A DNA stretch of 50,366 nucleotides, from assembly GCF_001552435.1 (NCBI RefSeq), contig NZ_BCRE01000029.1:1-50366 (forward strand), in the 5' to 3' direction. The notes below the pieces were generated by a model. The model was given only the letters and a program-made list of their open reading frames with translations. It did no database searches and was not told where the DNA came from. Of this stretch, positions 10,711 through 23,864 are shown in pieces. The stretch comes from Kribbia dieselivorans NBRC 106261 (lineage in GTDB: Bacteria > Actinomycetota > Actinomycetes > Actinomycetales > Dermatophilaceae). How positions within the stretch are numbered: position 1 is the stretch's first letter; every line of letters begins with the position of its first letter. The translations under genes were made by a program, and so were the position numbers.

Positions 10711-10902
10711 ATGAACCTTATCGGTTACGGCATCGCGACCATCGGCCCCGCCCTGGCCATCGGCCTCATCTTCTCCGCGCTGATCAACTCCGTTGCCCGT
10801 CAGCCCGAGGCCAAGAACGTGCTGCAGCCGCTGGCCATCCTCGGCTTCGCCGTGGCCGAAGCCCTCGCCATCCTGGGCTTCGTTCTCTTCTTCCTCGCCT
10901 GA
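10711..10902 (+). CDS. atpE: F0F1 ATP synthase subunit c
   Basis: Proton-carrying ring subunit, a two-helix hairpin of 63 residues (short for the family). The ATG at 10711 follows GAAAGAGGAA. The polar loop is ARQPEA, and the ion-binding glutamate is Glu50 in [12 protein letters not shown]. In helix 1 the usual GxGxGxG packing motif is reduced to Gly12-Ala14-Ala16-Gly18, which may bear on ring size. Confidence 0.97.
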   Translation: MNLIGYGIATIGPALAIGLIFSALINSVARQPEAKNVLQPLAILGFAVAEALAILGFVLFFLA

Positions 10903-10970
10903 GCGCGACACCACCGCGTAATCAGGTGGCCCGCTCGGCGGGTCACGAGCCCAGGAACTAGGAGAACCCA

Positions 10971-11576
10971 GTGCTTGCACATGTAACGACCCTCGCGGGT
11001 CGACTCGTCGCCTCCGGCGGCGGGGAGGGCGGCGGTGGCGGTAACGACGGAACCGGCCTGCCGATCCTCCCGCACACCGGGGAGCTGATTTTCGGCATCA
11101 TCGCCATCGGCATCATCCTGTTCGTCGCGTGGAAGAAGGTCGTCCCCGCGATGGAGCAGATGTACGCCGAGCGCACCGCCGCGATCGAAGGCGGAATGAA
11201 GCAGGCCGAAGAGGCCCAGGCCGCCGCGGCTGCTGCCAAGGAGCAGTACGAATCGCAGCTCGCCCAGGCCCGTGCCGAGGCTTCGCAGATCCGTGAGAAC
11301 GCGCGCGCCGAGGGTGCGCAGATCGTGGCGGAGATGCGTGAGCAGGCCAACGCCGAGGCCGGCCGGATCACCGAGAACGCGACCAAGCAGATCGCGGCCG
11401 AGCGTCAGCAGGCGTCGGCCTCGCTGCGCTCCGAGGTGGGCCGACTGTCCACCGACCTCGCCAGCAAGATCGTCGGCGAGTCGCTGCACGACGAGGTCCG
11501 CTCCAAGGGCACCGTCGACCGCTTCCTCGCCGAGCTCGAGTCCGGTCAGATCCGTCCCGAGAAGGTCGGCAACTGA
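10971..11576 (+). CDS. atpF: F0F1 ATP synthase subunit b
   Basis: Peripheral-stalk subunit of 201 residues. The GTG at 10971 follows GGAG. An unusually Gly-rich N-terminal segment (about 30 residues, GGGEGGGGGNDG) precedes the single membrane helix (ELIFGIIAIGIILFVAWK). A long Ala/Glu/Gln/Lys-rich coiled coil then runs to the C-terminus. It shares one base with the start of atpH. Confidence 0.96.
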   Translation: MLAHVTTLAGRLVASGGGEGGGGGNDGTGLPILPHTGELIFGIIAIGIILFVAWKKVVPAMEQMYAERTAAIEGGMKQAEEAQAAAAAAKEQYESQLAQARAEASQIRENARAEGAQIVAEMREQANAEAGRITENATKQIAAERQQASASLRSEVGRLSTDLASKIVGESLHDEVRSKGTVDRFLAELESGQIRPEKVGN

Positions 11577-12388
11577 TGCGGGGCGCGTCGCGGGATGCCG
11601 CCATCGTCGGCAAGAACGCCCTCGCCTCCGCGGTGGCCGGCGGAGCCGACACGAACGCGCTCGCGGAGGACCTCTTCGCGGTCGCGTCGGTGCTCGACAC
11701 CAACAGCACCCTGCGGCGTGCGCTCGCCGAGCCGGCCAGTCCCACCGAGGCGAAGCGCGCTGTGGTTCAGCGTCTCTTCTCCGGCAAGGTGGGTTCGGCC
11801 ACCGAGCAGCTCCTGAGCGACCTGGTCGCCCAGCGCTGGTCGAGCGACCTGGATCTGCCGAGCACGGTCGACACCCTCGGCGTTCAGGCCGTGCTGTCGT
11901 CGGCCGAGAAGGCGGGTCGACTCCAGCAGGTCGAGGACGAACTGTTCCGCTTCGACCAGATCGTCGCCGACTCGCCGGAGCTCGAGGACGCCGTGACCAA
12001 CCGGCAGTCGACCCCGGCGGCCAAGGCGGCCATCATCGACCGCCTGCTGCAGGGCAAGTCGGCGCCGGAGACGGAGCGCCTGGCTCGTCAGGCCGTGCTG
12101 GCGCCCCGTGGGCAGAAATTCGCCTCGCGGGTGACGTCGATGCTCAAGGCCGCGGCGGAGCGTCGTGACCAGCTCACCGCGATCGTCACCACGGCGACCG
12201 AACTGGACCAGGCCCAGCGCGCCCGCCTCGCGGCCTCGCTGCAGTCGCTCTACGGCAAGCAGGTGCAGATCCAGACCGTGATCGACCCGCAGGTCATCGG
12301 CGGCCTCAAGGTCGCCATCGGCGACGAGGTCATCGACGGCACGGTCGCCCGCAAGCTTGACAGCGCACGCCAGCACCTCGCCGGCTGA
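11576..12388 (+). CDS. atpH: F0F1 ATP synthase subunit delta
   Basis: Connects the b stalk to the top of the alpha/beta crown; 270 residues, the long actinobacterial form. The C-terminal region carries the conserved IDPQVIGGLKVAIGDEVIDG motif. The ATG overlaps the atpF stop (TGATG). Confidence 0.96.
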   Translation: MRGASRDAAIVGKNALASAVAGGADTNALAEDLFAVASVLDTNSTLRRALAEPASPTEAKRAVVQRLFSGKVGSATEQLLSDLVAQRWSSDLDLPSTVDTLGVQAVLSSAEKAGRLQQVEDELFRFDQIVADSPELEDAVTNRQSTPAAKAAIIDRLLQGKSAPETERLARQAVLAPRGQKFASRVTSMLKAAAERRDQLTAIVTTATELDQAQRARLAASLQSLYGKQVQIQTVIDPQVIGGLKVAIGDEVIDGTVARKLDSARQHLAG

Positions 12389-12448
12389 GCCCCCACCGCA
12401 GACCACAACAGACGCTGACCCGATGGGGTCGCAACGAGGAGAAGAACC

Positions 12449-14086
<1,638 letters not shown>

Positions 14087-14094
14087 TCCGTGAC

Positions 14095-14123
14095 GGTCGG
14101 GCGCCCGTGACGGGCGCCCGACC
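14095..14123 (+). terminator. Hairpin between atpA and atpG
   Basis: GGTCGGGCGCCCG and CGGGCGCCCGACC form a 13-bp perfect stem with a 3-nt loop (TGA). Because atpG and atpD lie downstream in the same operon, it is more likely an attenuator or mRNA-stability element than a full stop. Confidence 0.55.
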
Positions 14124-14206
14124 CACCGGAGGGGACCACCCCTCGTGGCGCCACACCGGCCGACCACACCACCTACAGCCCAGCACCACAGGAGAGGCGG
14201 AAACAC

Positions 14207-15109
14207 ATGGGAGCGCAGATCCGGGAGTACCGGCAGCGCATCCGGTCCGTCAAGGCGACCAGTAAGATCACGCGCGCCATGGAGCTCATGGCAGCCTCGC
14301 GGGTCGTGAAGGCACAGCAGGCCGTGCGCGCGTCGACGCCGTACGCCAACGCCATCACCCGCGCTGTTTCCGCCCTGACGTACCACTCCGACGTCGAGCA
14401 TCACTTCACCCACGAGCACGAGGACGTCCAGCGCGCTGGTGTCCTGGTCATCACCTCTGACCGTGGGCTCGCCGGCGCGTACAGCTCGGCGATCCTCAAG
14501 GAGACCGAGCGACTCATCGGCGAACTCCTCGAGGACGGCAAGACTCCGGTCCTGTACCTCGTCGGGCGCAAGGCGATCAGCTACTTCAGCTTCCGCCACC
14601 GCGAGTACGTCGCGTCGTGGGAGGGCTTCTCGGAGAAGCCGAGCTTCGCCAACGCCAAGGAGATCGGCGACCGGCTGCTCGAGGACTTCGAGACCGAGCA
14701 GGACTCCGGTCCCGGCATTCACGAGTTCCACATCGTCTTCACGCGCTTCAAGTCGATGGTGACGCAGGTTCCCGAGATCATCCGCATGCTGCCGATCGAG
14801 GTCGTTGAAGGAGTCTCGCAGCCCGCCGAGGGCGAGATGCTCGCCTTCTACGACTTCGAGCCCAGCGCCGAAGAGGCACTCGACCTGCTCATGCCGAAGT
14901 ACGTGCGTGCGCGCATCTTCAACTGCCTGCTGCAGGCGGCGGCCTCCGAGCTCGCCTCCCGTCAGCGCGCGATGAAGTCCGCCACGGACAACGCCGAAGA
15001 GCTCGTCAAGAAGTTCACCCGGCTGGCCAACCAGGCGCGCCAGGCCGAGATCACCCAAGAGATTACCGAGATCGTCGGCGGCGCCAACGCCCTCGCCGAG
15101 GCCAAGTGA
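14207..15109 (+). CDS. atpG: F0F1 ATP synthase subunit gamma
   Basis: Central rotor shaft; 300 residues. N-terminal helix IREYRQRIRSVKATSKITRAMELMAAS, the Rossmann-like middle with ITSDRGLAGAYSSA, and C-terminal helix ELVKKFTRLANQARQAEITQ match the family. ATG start after GGAGAGG. atpD begins 17 nt later. Confidence 0.98.
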   Translation: MGAQIREYRQRIRSVKATSKITRAMELMAASRVVKAQQAVRASTPYANAITRAVSALTYHSDVEHHFTHEHEDVQRAGVLVITSDRGLAGAYSSAILKETERLIGELLEDGKTPVLYLVGRKAISYFSFRHREYVASWEGFSEKPSFANAKEIGDRLLEDFETEQDSGPGIHEFHIVFTRFKSMVTQVPEIIRMLPIEVVEGVSQPAEGEMLAFYDFEPSAEEALDLLMPKYVRARIFNCLLQAAASELASRQRAMKSATDNAEELVKKFTRLANQARQAEITQEITEIVGGANALAEAK

Positions 15110-15117
15110 AGAGGTAG

Positions 15118-16584
<1,467 letters not shown>

Positions 16585-16598
16585 GTTCCTCCCCGCAC

Positions 16599-16647
16599 GC
16601 AGACGCCGAAGGCCGGTCCCCGTTGGGGGCCGGCCTTCGGCGTCTGC
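16599..16647 (+). terminator. Strong terminator between atpD and atpC
   Basis: GCAGACGCCGAAGGCCGG pairs with CCGGCCTTCGGCGTCTGC, extended by CCCC/GGGG with one mismatch, around a short loop. It begins 14 bp after the atpD stop and lies 78 bp before atpC. Confidence 0.8.
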
Positions 16648-16684
16648 CGGGCTGGACGCGGTGCGGGGCATCCCCGTGGCGGCG

Positions 16685-16690
16685 GTAGAC
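16685..16690 (+). promoter_or_regulatory. Candidate -10 element for atpC
   Basis: TAGACT lies downstream of the atpD terminator and 35 bp before the atpC GTG. No convincing -35 hexamer is visible. If active, it would let the epsilon subunit be made apart from the rest of the operon. Confidence 0.3.
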
Positions 16691-16725
16691 TGACCCGAAC
16701 GTTTCCCCTACTTCGAGGATGGACT

Positions 16726-17001
16726 GTGAGCACCCTTCACGTAGACATCGTGGCCGCCGACCGCAAGGTCTGGGAGGGCGAGGCCACGATGGTCACGGCC
16801 CGCACCGTTGAGGGTGACCTCGGCATCCTGCCCGAGCACACCCCGGTGCTCGCCGTTCTGGCCGACGAGGGTGAGGTCTCCGTCCACACCGTCGACGCCG
16901 GCCGTCGGGCGATCAACGTCTCCGGCGGGTTCCTGTCCGTCGACCAGAACCGTGTGACCGTCGTCGCCGACACTGTCGACGCCGCGTCGCTGTCCCACTG
17001 A
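16726..17001 (+). CDS. atpC: F0F1 ATP synthase subunit epsilon, short form
   Basis: Rotor subunit with 91 residues. GTG start after GAGGATG. The N-terminal beta-sandwich is complete (LHVDIVAADRKVWEGEATMV, GDLGILPEHTPVLAVL, GGFLSVDQNRVTVVAD). The protein ends right after it and lacks the C-terminal helical hairpin that inhibits ATP hydrolysis in other bacteria. Short forms occur in some actinobacteria, so this need not be a truncation. Confidence 0.95.
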   Translation: MSTLHVDIVAADRKVWEGEATMVTARTVEGDLGILPEHTPVLAVLADEGEVSVHTVDAGRRAINVSGGFLSVDQNRVTVVADTVDAASLSH

Positions 17002-17009
17002 GGCGATAG

Positions 17010-17438
17010 ATGACCGGGGACGTCCTCGAACTGATCGGGGCCGTTCTGCTCGCAGTCGTCTGCGGGGCCCTGCTCTGTCTGTTCTACGTTTGGGCGCGCC
17101 AGCGGCTCATCTCGGCCAACAAGCCCATGATGCTGTGCGCGCTTCACGAACCCGGGTCGCCGTGGCGGCTCGGGTTCGCCCGTATGGGCCCGACCACGCT
17201 CGACTGGTACGCCGCGGTGGGGGTGCGCCTCAAGCCCAACCGCCACTGGTCACGGGCCGGCCTCGTCGTGGGCCTGCCGACCGATGTCAGTGAGCCTGCC
17301 GGATCTCCCGACCAGGTGATCATCACCCTGGAGGGGGCGGGCGAGCCCGCCGACCTGGCCTTGGCTCGCGGCGATTACTTCGCCATGCGTTCGTGGGTGG
17401 AGAGCCCCCCGCCGGGCTACAACGTCAACTTCGCCTGA
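17010..17438 (+). CDS. DUF2550 family membrane-anchored protein
   Basis: Protein of 142 residues with one N-terminal membrane helix (LELIGAVLLAVVCGALLCLF) followed by a soluble domain containing WRLGFARMGPTTLDWY. This matches the DUF2550 family found just after atpC across actinobacteria. Its function is unknown. It ends 4 bp from the convergent adenosyltransferase gene, with no room for a hairpin. Confidence 0.85.
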   Translation: MTGDVLELIGAVLLAVVCGALLCLFYVWARQRLISANKPMMLCALHEPGSPWRLGFARMGPTTLDWYAAVGVRLKPNRHWSRAGLVVGLPTDVSEPAGSPDQVIITLEGAGEPADLALARGDYFAMRSWVESPPPGYNVNFA

Positions 17439-17442
17439 CCTC

Positions 17443-18096
17443 TCACTGGGAGGCTGATCCCGCGGCACCGCGCTTGCGTCGCTCCGGCGCCTGCGCCCGA
17501 CCACCGCCCGGCTGCCACAGCACGTCGCCACCGGAGCCGAGGTTCGCCAGGCGCGCGAGGATGAACAGCAGGTCCGACAGGCGGTTGAGGTACTTCGCCG
17601 TCAGCACATTCACGCCGCCGTGGCCCTTCTCGGAGCCCGGATCGGTCCCGTGCGCCTCCACCGCCGCCCAGGAACGACGCTCCGCCCGTCGAACGATCGT
17701 GCACGCGAGGTGGAGGTACGCCGATCCAGCCGTGCCCCCCGGCAGAATGAAGGAGCGCAGTGGCTCGAGTTCGCTGAGGTAGCGGTCGCAGTCCTGCTCG
17801 AGCTCGTCGATCCACGCCTGCTCGACGCGCAACGGCGGGTACTCGTAGCTCTTCTTGAGCGGCGTGGACAGGTCCGCGCCGACGTCGAACAGGTCGTTCT
17901 GCACCCGCTTGAGGGTGTCGATGACGTCCTCGCGCAGACCGCCCGCGGCGACCGCGATGCCGATCGCGGCGTTGGCCTCGTTGGCGTCCGCGTACGCCTC
18001 CAGGCGCGGGTCGTTCTTGCTCGTGCGGCCGAAGTCGCCGAGTGCGGTCGTGCCGTCGTCGCCGGTGCGGGTGTAGATCTTCGTGAGGTTGACCAT
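17443..18096 (-). CDS. PduO-type ATP:cob(I)alamin adenosyltransferase
   Basis: Transfers the adenosyl group from ATP to cob(I)alamin, making coenzyme B12. The 217-residue protein shows the PduO ATP-binding N-terminus TKIYTRTGDDGTTALGDFGR, the downstream NDLFDVGADLSTP, and the C-terminal TAKYLNRLSDLLFILAR helix. The C-terminal 25 residues are basic and variable. It lies near the AdoCbl-dependent ethylmalonyl-CoA mutase, so supplying that mutase is a reasonable inference. Confidence 0.93.
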   Translation of the reverse strand: MVNLTKIYTRTGDDGTTALGDFGRTSKNDPRLEAYADANEANAAIGIAVAAGGLREDVIDTLKRVQNDLFDVGADLSTPLKKSYEYPPLRVEQAWIDELEQDCDRYLSELEPLRSFILPGGTAGSAYLHLACTIVRRAERRSWAAVEAHGTDPGSEKGHGGVNVLTAKYLNRLSDLLFILARLANLGSGGDVLWQPGGGRAQAPERRKRGAAGSASQ

Positions 18097-18310
18097 GCAG
18101 ACAGCGTGGCAGACGGCCGCAACCCGCCGCGACGGACACCGTCGACCGCTGCCTCGCCGAACCGAGATCCGTGCACTGTGACCGCATCGTTACGTCGGGG
18201 GAGGCGCATTCCGGCACGTCAGCGGCGCGAATCGGGCAACATGTCGGAGACAGTCATCGACAACGGCGTCGGTGACTGCCTTCTGAAGGACAACCGGGGG
18301 GTTACCGAGC

Positions 18311-18643
18311 ATGACGTCGGAGCAGCACCACATCCAGATGACCGATGCGTTGAACGTGCACACCGCAGCCGACCTGCGCACCGAACTGCTCACGGCGTTC
18401 GAGACGAGCCAAGAGGTCGTCGTCGACTTCAACGGACACCCCATCCACGACTCCACCGGCATCGGCCTGCTTGTCGAGGCCTGCCGCCGCGCCGAACGCG
18501 CCGGGTGCCGACTCCACCTCACCGGGGTCGAGGAGCGCAGCCAGCGGATGCTTCGCCGCGTCGGGATTGCGCGCGCGCTCGGGCTGTCGGTGCGGGCACG
18601 GCCCTCCGCCGCTCCGGCCTCGGCGCGCCTGCGCATCGCCTGA
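18311..18643 (+). CDS. STAS domain protein, anti-sigma factor antagonist-like
   Basis: Protein of 110 residues with a single STAS fold. The phosphorylatable serine is in the motif HDSTGIGLLVEAC, as in SpoIIAA/RsbV antagonists that bind anti-sigma kinases when unphosphorylated. No partner kinase or sigma factor is nearby. The roughly 15-residue C-terminal tail is basic and Ala-rich. Confidence 0.85.
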   Translation: MTSEQHHIQMTDALNVHTAADLRTELLTAFETSQEVVVDFNGHPIHDSTGIGLLVEACRRAERAGCRLHLTGVEERSQRMLRRVGIARALGLSVRARPSAAPASARLRIA

Positions 18644-18719
18644 CGAACGGCGCTCCAGTCGCGCCGGATTGTGTCAGCACTCACCCCACCCACCCCTGTT
18701 TCGAGGCCGAACCGAGCGG

Positions 18720-18725
18720 TACCTT
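18720..18725 (+). promoter_or_regulatory. -10 element placing the ecm transcript start at its ATG
   Basis: TACCTT lies exactly 7 nt before the ATG of the mutase gene, with no Shine-Dalgarno sequence. The same layout precedes several other genes here (4871, 5595, 25023, 48367, 49854, and minus-strand 24872 and 45995), suggesting leaderless mRNAs. Confidence 0.55.
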
Positions 18726-18732
18726 CTGGGGT

Positions 18733-20817
<2,085 letters not shown>

Positions 20818-20924
20818 GCAGCCCACCGCCCGCCTTGACGGCTGAGACCGGATGCGCTCGAGTAGGCTCTTGGTAGTGGACGATTTAGACGGTGCCTCCG
20901 GCGCCGCGGAAAAGGGGAGTCCCA

Positions 20925-22343
20925 ATGTCACGCCGTGTGTTCATCAGAGTCCTGCTCGGTAGCGCGGCATCGGCGGTGTTGGTGCTCGCCGCGGGGGGCA
21001 GTTCCTTGGCGCAGAGTGATGGTGTCGAGGGGGCCTTGAACGGGAGTAGTCAGGTGTCGACGAGTCCTGACGCCGATGCCGATGTCTCGAATTCGCCCGA
21101 GGTGCTGGAGGCGAGTCAGACACCAGCCGCTCGCGCCATCGAGGAGGCGATCTCCAGCGGAATCGCCGTGGAGCAGGTTTCCGATGTGGCGCGAGTCACC
21201 ACAAAGCTGGCCGACGGCACTCTGGAAGGTCGTTACGACGGCTTCCCCATTGCTGAACTTCAGGACATGACGTCGGTTGCGCGGAGCGGGAAGAAGTCTG
21301 CCGGACAGGTCGTGGCCAAGGCGCGTGTGGACAAGGAATTCATGCCGATCTACCGCAAGGCTGCCAAGCTTGACGGCTTCGCTGGTGGGGCTATTCGCGG
21401 AACGATGGCGGAGAGTTGGATCGGATTCAAGGGCTCCGTTCCTGAGGAGATTGCGACCACCGCGCGAGCCGCGGGCATCACCGTGCGCCCCGGCAGAGGA
21501 TGGTCCTTGCAGGAAATGCAGGATTACAGTTCCAAGGTGCACGATGCGGCTCGACGCGTGACGCCGGGAGCGGTGACCACATTTGTTGATGAAGAAGCCA
21601 TGGCCATCGACATCGCGGTACCAGAAGATTCTCGTACCGCGGCTGAGCGTGCGGTTGCGGAAACCGTCGGATATGGATTGGCTGCCTCCTCCGAGGGCCC
21701 GCGAGTGACGTGGAACGCCGTGCCGGAACGCCAGGCGCGACCTCAGGATAGTGCAGCGCGAGGTGGGGGTCATCTCAACGCCTGCACGGTGGGTTTCGTG
21801 CTGGCGGCTCAGACGTCTGGAGCCAAGCGCCTAGGGACGGCGGGGCACTGCACGGTCTCTCGAAACAGCGACACGTACAGGAATCATCCCGTTGACGGCG
21901 GAAGTACTGCTGTGAACCAAATGTGGTCTCATCAGGGAAGTTACGGCGATATCGGCTACACGAGTCATGGGGCGTTTAATGGGATAGCGACATTTTATGC
22001 TGCGAAGGATGTGAAACGATCTATCCGTTGGGTTGCAGATGAGGTTGCCGACATGCCTGTGGGTAAGACGCTTTGCGTCTATGGGCGCACAAGTGGAAGC
22101 CTGCCTCTGCATCCGGTTTGCACTGAGGTGCGTGCCCGACGAGCTGACGTCGATGGCATGGGAGAAATGGTAGTGATGACGGAAGCCATCACTGAGCAGG
22201 GTGACAGCGGTGGGCCTTGGTACTGGTCCGAGTCGGCCTACGGAATCCACTACGGGGTGGATGTGAGAAATGGTGATGCTGTGAGTGCATTCACTCCAGT
22301 CATGAATTACTCACAGTTCGGATTCCGGGTGCTGACTCGATGA
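20925..22343 (+). CDS. Secreted chymotrypsin-like serine protease with pro-region
   Basis: Protein of 472 residues. The ATG at 20925 follows AAAGGGGAG and opens a signal peptide (about residues 1-30, ending SSLAQ). A pro-region of about 250 residues follows, then an S1-type domain starting near NACTVGFVLAAQ. The catalytic triad is visible: His308 in LGTAGHCTV, Asp342 in YGDIGYT, Ser428 in EQGDSGGPWYW. Cysteines flank the His and Ser regions as in streptogrisin-like enzymes. The last kilobase is noticeably richer in A/T and in A/T-ending codons than its neighbours, which hints at transfer. It overlaps the downstream lipoprotein gene by 4 bp. Confidence 0.85.
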   Translation: MSRRVFIRVLLGSAASAVLVLAAGGSSLAQSDGVEGALNGSSQVSTSPDADADVSNSPEVLEASQTPAARAIEEAISSGIAVEQVSDVARVTTKLADGTLEGRYDGFPIAELQDMTSVARSGKKSAGQVVAKARVDKEFMPIYRKAAKLDGFAGGAIRGTMAESWIGFKGSVPEEIATTARAAGITVRPGRGWSLQEMQDYSSKVHDAARRVTPGAVTTFVDEEAMAIDIAVPEDSRTAAERAVAETVGYGLAASSEGPRVTWNAVPERQARPQDSAARGGGHLNACTVGFVLAAQTSGAKRLGTAGHCTVSRNSDTYRNHPVDGGSTAVNQMWSHQGSYGDIGYTSHGAFNGIATFYAAKDVKRSIRWVADEVADMPVGKTLCVYGRTSGSLPLHPVCTEVRARRADVDGMGEMVVMTEAITEQGDSGGPWYWSESAYGIHYGVDVRNGDAVSAFTPVMNYSQFGFRVLTR

Positions 22344-22774
22344 GTCGCCGCGTGGCTGGGGTCGCCGCGTGTCTGACCGTGGTCGCCGCCCTCGCGGGTG
22401 CCTGCTCGAGTGAGTCGCAGGCCGAGGTGCGGGCGCTGACCGTTCCGAAGGCCGGCAGCTGGGTGGACATGGCGTCCGACGTGCGTCTCTCTCGGGATGC
22501 CGGCACCGGTTGCATCGTTGATCAGTTGGGTCGAACGGTGGTGTTCGACGAAGGCACCACCGTCACCGGTGGGGTCGATGACTGGGTCATCACCCTCCCT
22601 GATGGGACACAGTTTCGTGACGGTGAGCGCTACACCGAACGTGGCCTGCAAGTCAGCGATCTGAAGGACCTCAACCGCACCATCGCGCCGGAGACTGCCC
22701 TGGAAAAACTTCCTGAGGGCTGTGGTCCGATGCCATGGTTCAGGGTCTACGCGCCGGACTGGCCCACGAGGTGA
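22340..22774 (+). CDS. Small lipoprotein of unknown function
   Basis: Protein of 144 residues with a lipoprotein signal peptide and lipobox (ALAGACSS, lipidated Cys about residue 20). The exported part has two further cysteines (one in GTGCIVDQLG, one in PEGCGPMPW), probably a disulfide. No family is recognised. The ATG overlaps the protease stop (ATGA), so the two are co-translated. The lipoprotein could anchor, inhibit or mature the protease, but this is only inferred from coupling. Confidence 0.75.
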   Translation: MSRRVAGVAACLTVVAALAGACSSESQAEVRALTVPKAGSWVDMASDVRLSRDAGTGCIVDQLGRTVVFDEGTTVTGGVDDWVITLPDGTQFRDGERYTERGLQVSDLKDLNRTIAPETALEKLPEGCGPMPWFRVYAPDWPTR

Positions 22775-22780
22775 CCCGAC

Positions 22781-23146
22781 ATGGCCCTGTTCTGTGACGC
22801 GACCCTACTGGTGCTCGGTCCATGCGAGACCGATGGCAGCGGCGACCTGACGACGTCCGGTCATGCCCGGGCACTCGCCGTCGCCGAACACGTGCGGGAG
22901 CGTCGTATTGCCCGGGTCGCCGGCGGTACGACCGGAGCGTCGTCGGTCACCGCCAGCGCACTCGCCGACGCCCTGGACGTCCCGGTGTGGCTGTTGCCCG
23001 ACCTGGACCGGGGCACCGACGGCTGGGCCGATGCCGTCCAGACCATTGCCGATCAGCATCGGGGCGAGACGGTCTTGGTCGTGGCCGCGATCCACCACTC
23101 CGGTGACACGATCGTCACCGAGTTGCTCGTCGGCGACGACGGCTGA
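22781..23146 (+). CDS. Degenerate histidine-phosphatase-like protein
   Basis: Protein of 120 residues resembling the phosphoglycerate-mutase/histidine-phosphatase fold in layout: an N-terminal strand, then LTTSGHARALAVAEHVRER (normally LTxxGxxQA), then a C-terminal strand GETVLVVAAIHHSGD (normally VLVVSHGG). The catalytic RHGET is replaced by GPCET, so the nucleophilic histidine is missing, and the protein is short for the family. Probably inactive as a phosphatase; a binding role is possible. Convergent with nucS, 16 bp apart. Confidence 0.55.
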   Translation: MALFCDATLLVLGPCETDGSGDLTTSGHARALAVAEHVRERRIARVAGGTTGASSVTASALADALDVPVWLLPDLDRGTDGWADAVQTIADQHRGETVLVVAAIHHSGDTIVTELLVGDDG

Positions 23147-23162
23147 CCGGCACACGGGCCGC

Positions 23163-23858
23163 TCAGAACAAGCGCGATTCCACGTCGTCGATGCCCTTGA
23201 GCGCGTCGTAGTCGAGCACGACGCACCGGATGCCACGATCCTCGGCCAGCGTGCGCGCCTGCGGCTTGATCACCTGGGCGGCGAACACCCCGGTCACCGG
23301 CGCGAGGTGCGGATCGCGGTTCATGAGTTCGAGGTATCGGGTGAGCTGCTCGACTCCGTCGATCTCGCCGCGACGCTTGATCTCGACGGCCACCGACCGC
23401 CCGGTGGCGTCCTTGGCGAGGATGTCCACCGGCCCGATCGCGGTGAGATGCTCACGGCGCACGAGGCGGTACCCCTCGCCGAGGGTGTGGATGTGCTCGG
23501 CCAGCAGAGCCTGGAGATGCGCCTCGACGCCGTCCTTGACCAGCCCCGGGTCCACCCCGAGGTCGTGCTGCGAATCGTGCTCGACCTCGTGCAGCCGCAC
23601 CCGCAGCCGATCCTCGGACTTGCTGTGCTGCACGACCCACACGGCCGTGACGCCCTCGGCCGCCTCGTGTTCCGCCGGCGCGACCTCGGCCATCGTGCAC
23701 GGGGGAGCCATCCAGTTCAACGGCTTGTACGATCCCCCGTCACTGTGGACGAGCACCGACCCATCGGCCTTGACCATGAGCAGGCGCCGGGCCAACGGCA
23801 GATGGGCCGTCAGCCGCCCCTCGTAATCGACACTGCAGGACGCAATCACCACTCGCAT
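23163..23858 (-). CDS. nucS: Mismatch-specific endonuclease NucS/EndoMS
   Basis: Makes double-strand cuts at mismatches and is the core of non-canonical mismatch repair in actinobacteria lacking MutS/MutL. The 231-residue protein begins [20 protein letters not shown]. The C-terminal RecB-like nuclease domain has the motif [20 protein letters not shown] (catalytic Asp, Glu, Lys). It ends [13 protein letters not shown], which fits the clamp-interacting tail of the family. A frameshifted copy of this gene's 3' end occurs at 41128-41222 beside the copper island. Confidence 0.96.
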   Translation of the reverse strand: MRVVIASCSVDYEGRLTAHLPLARRLLMVKADGSVLVHSDGGSYKPLNWMAPPCTMAEVAPAEHEAAEGVTAVWVVQHSKSEDRLRVRLHEVEHDSQHDLGVDPGLVKDGVEAHLQALLAEHIHTLGEGYRLVRREHLTAIGPVDILAKDATGRSVAVEIKRRGEIDGVEQLTRYLELMNRDPHLAPVTGVFAAQVIKPQARTLAEDRGIRCVVLDYDALKGIDDVESRLF

Positions 23859-23864
23859 CGGCGA

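Noticed and set aside
10925-10946. Short inverted repeat between atpE and atpF as a terminator
   Set aside because: The stem is short and imperfect and lies just before the atpF ribosome-binding region.
20835-20868. TTGACG and TAGGCT as a promoter for the protease gene
   Set aside because: The spacer is 22 bp, too long for a standard sigma-70 promoter. A promoter probably exists here but cannot be placed.
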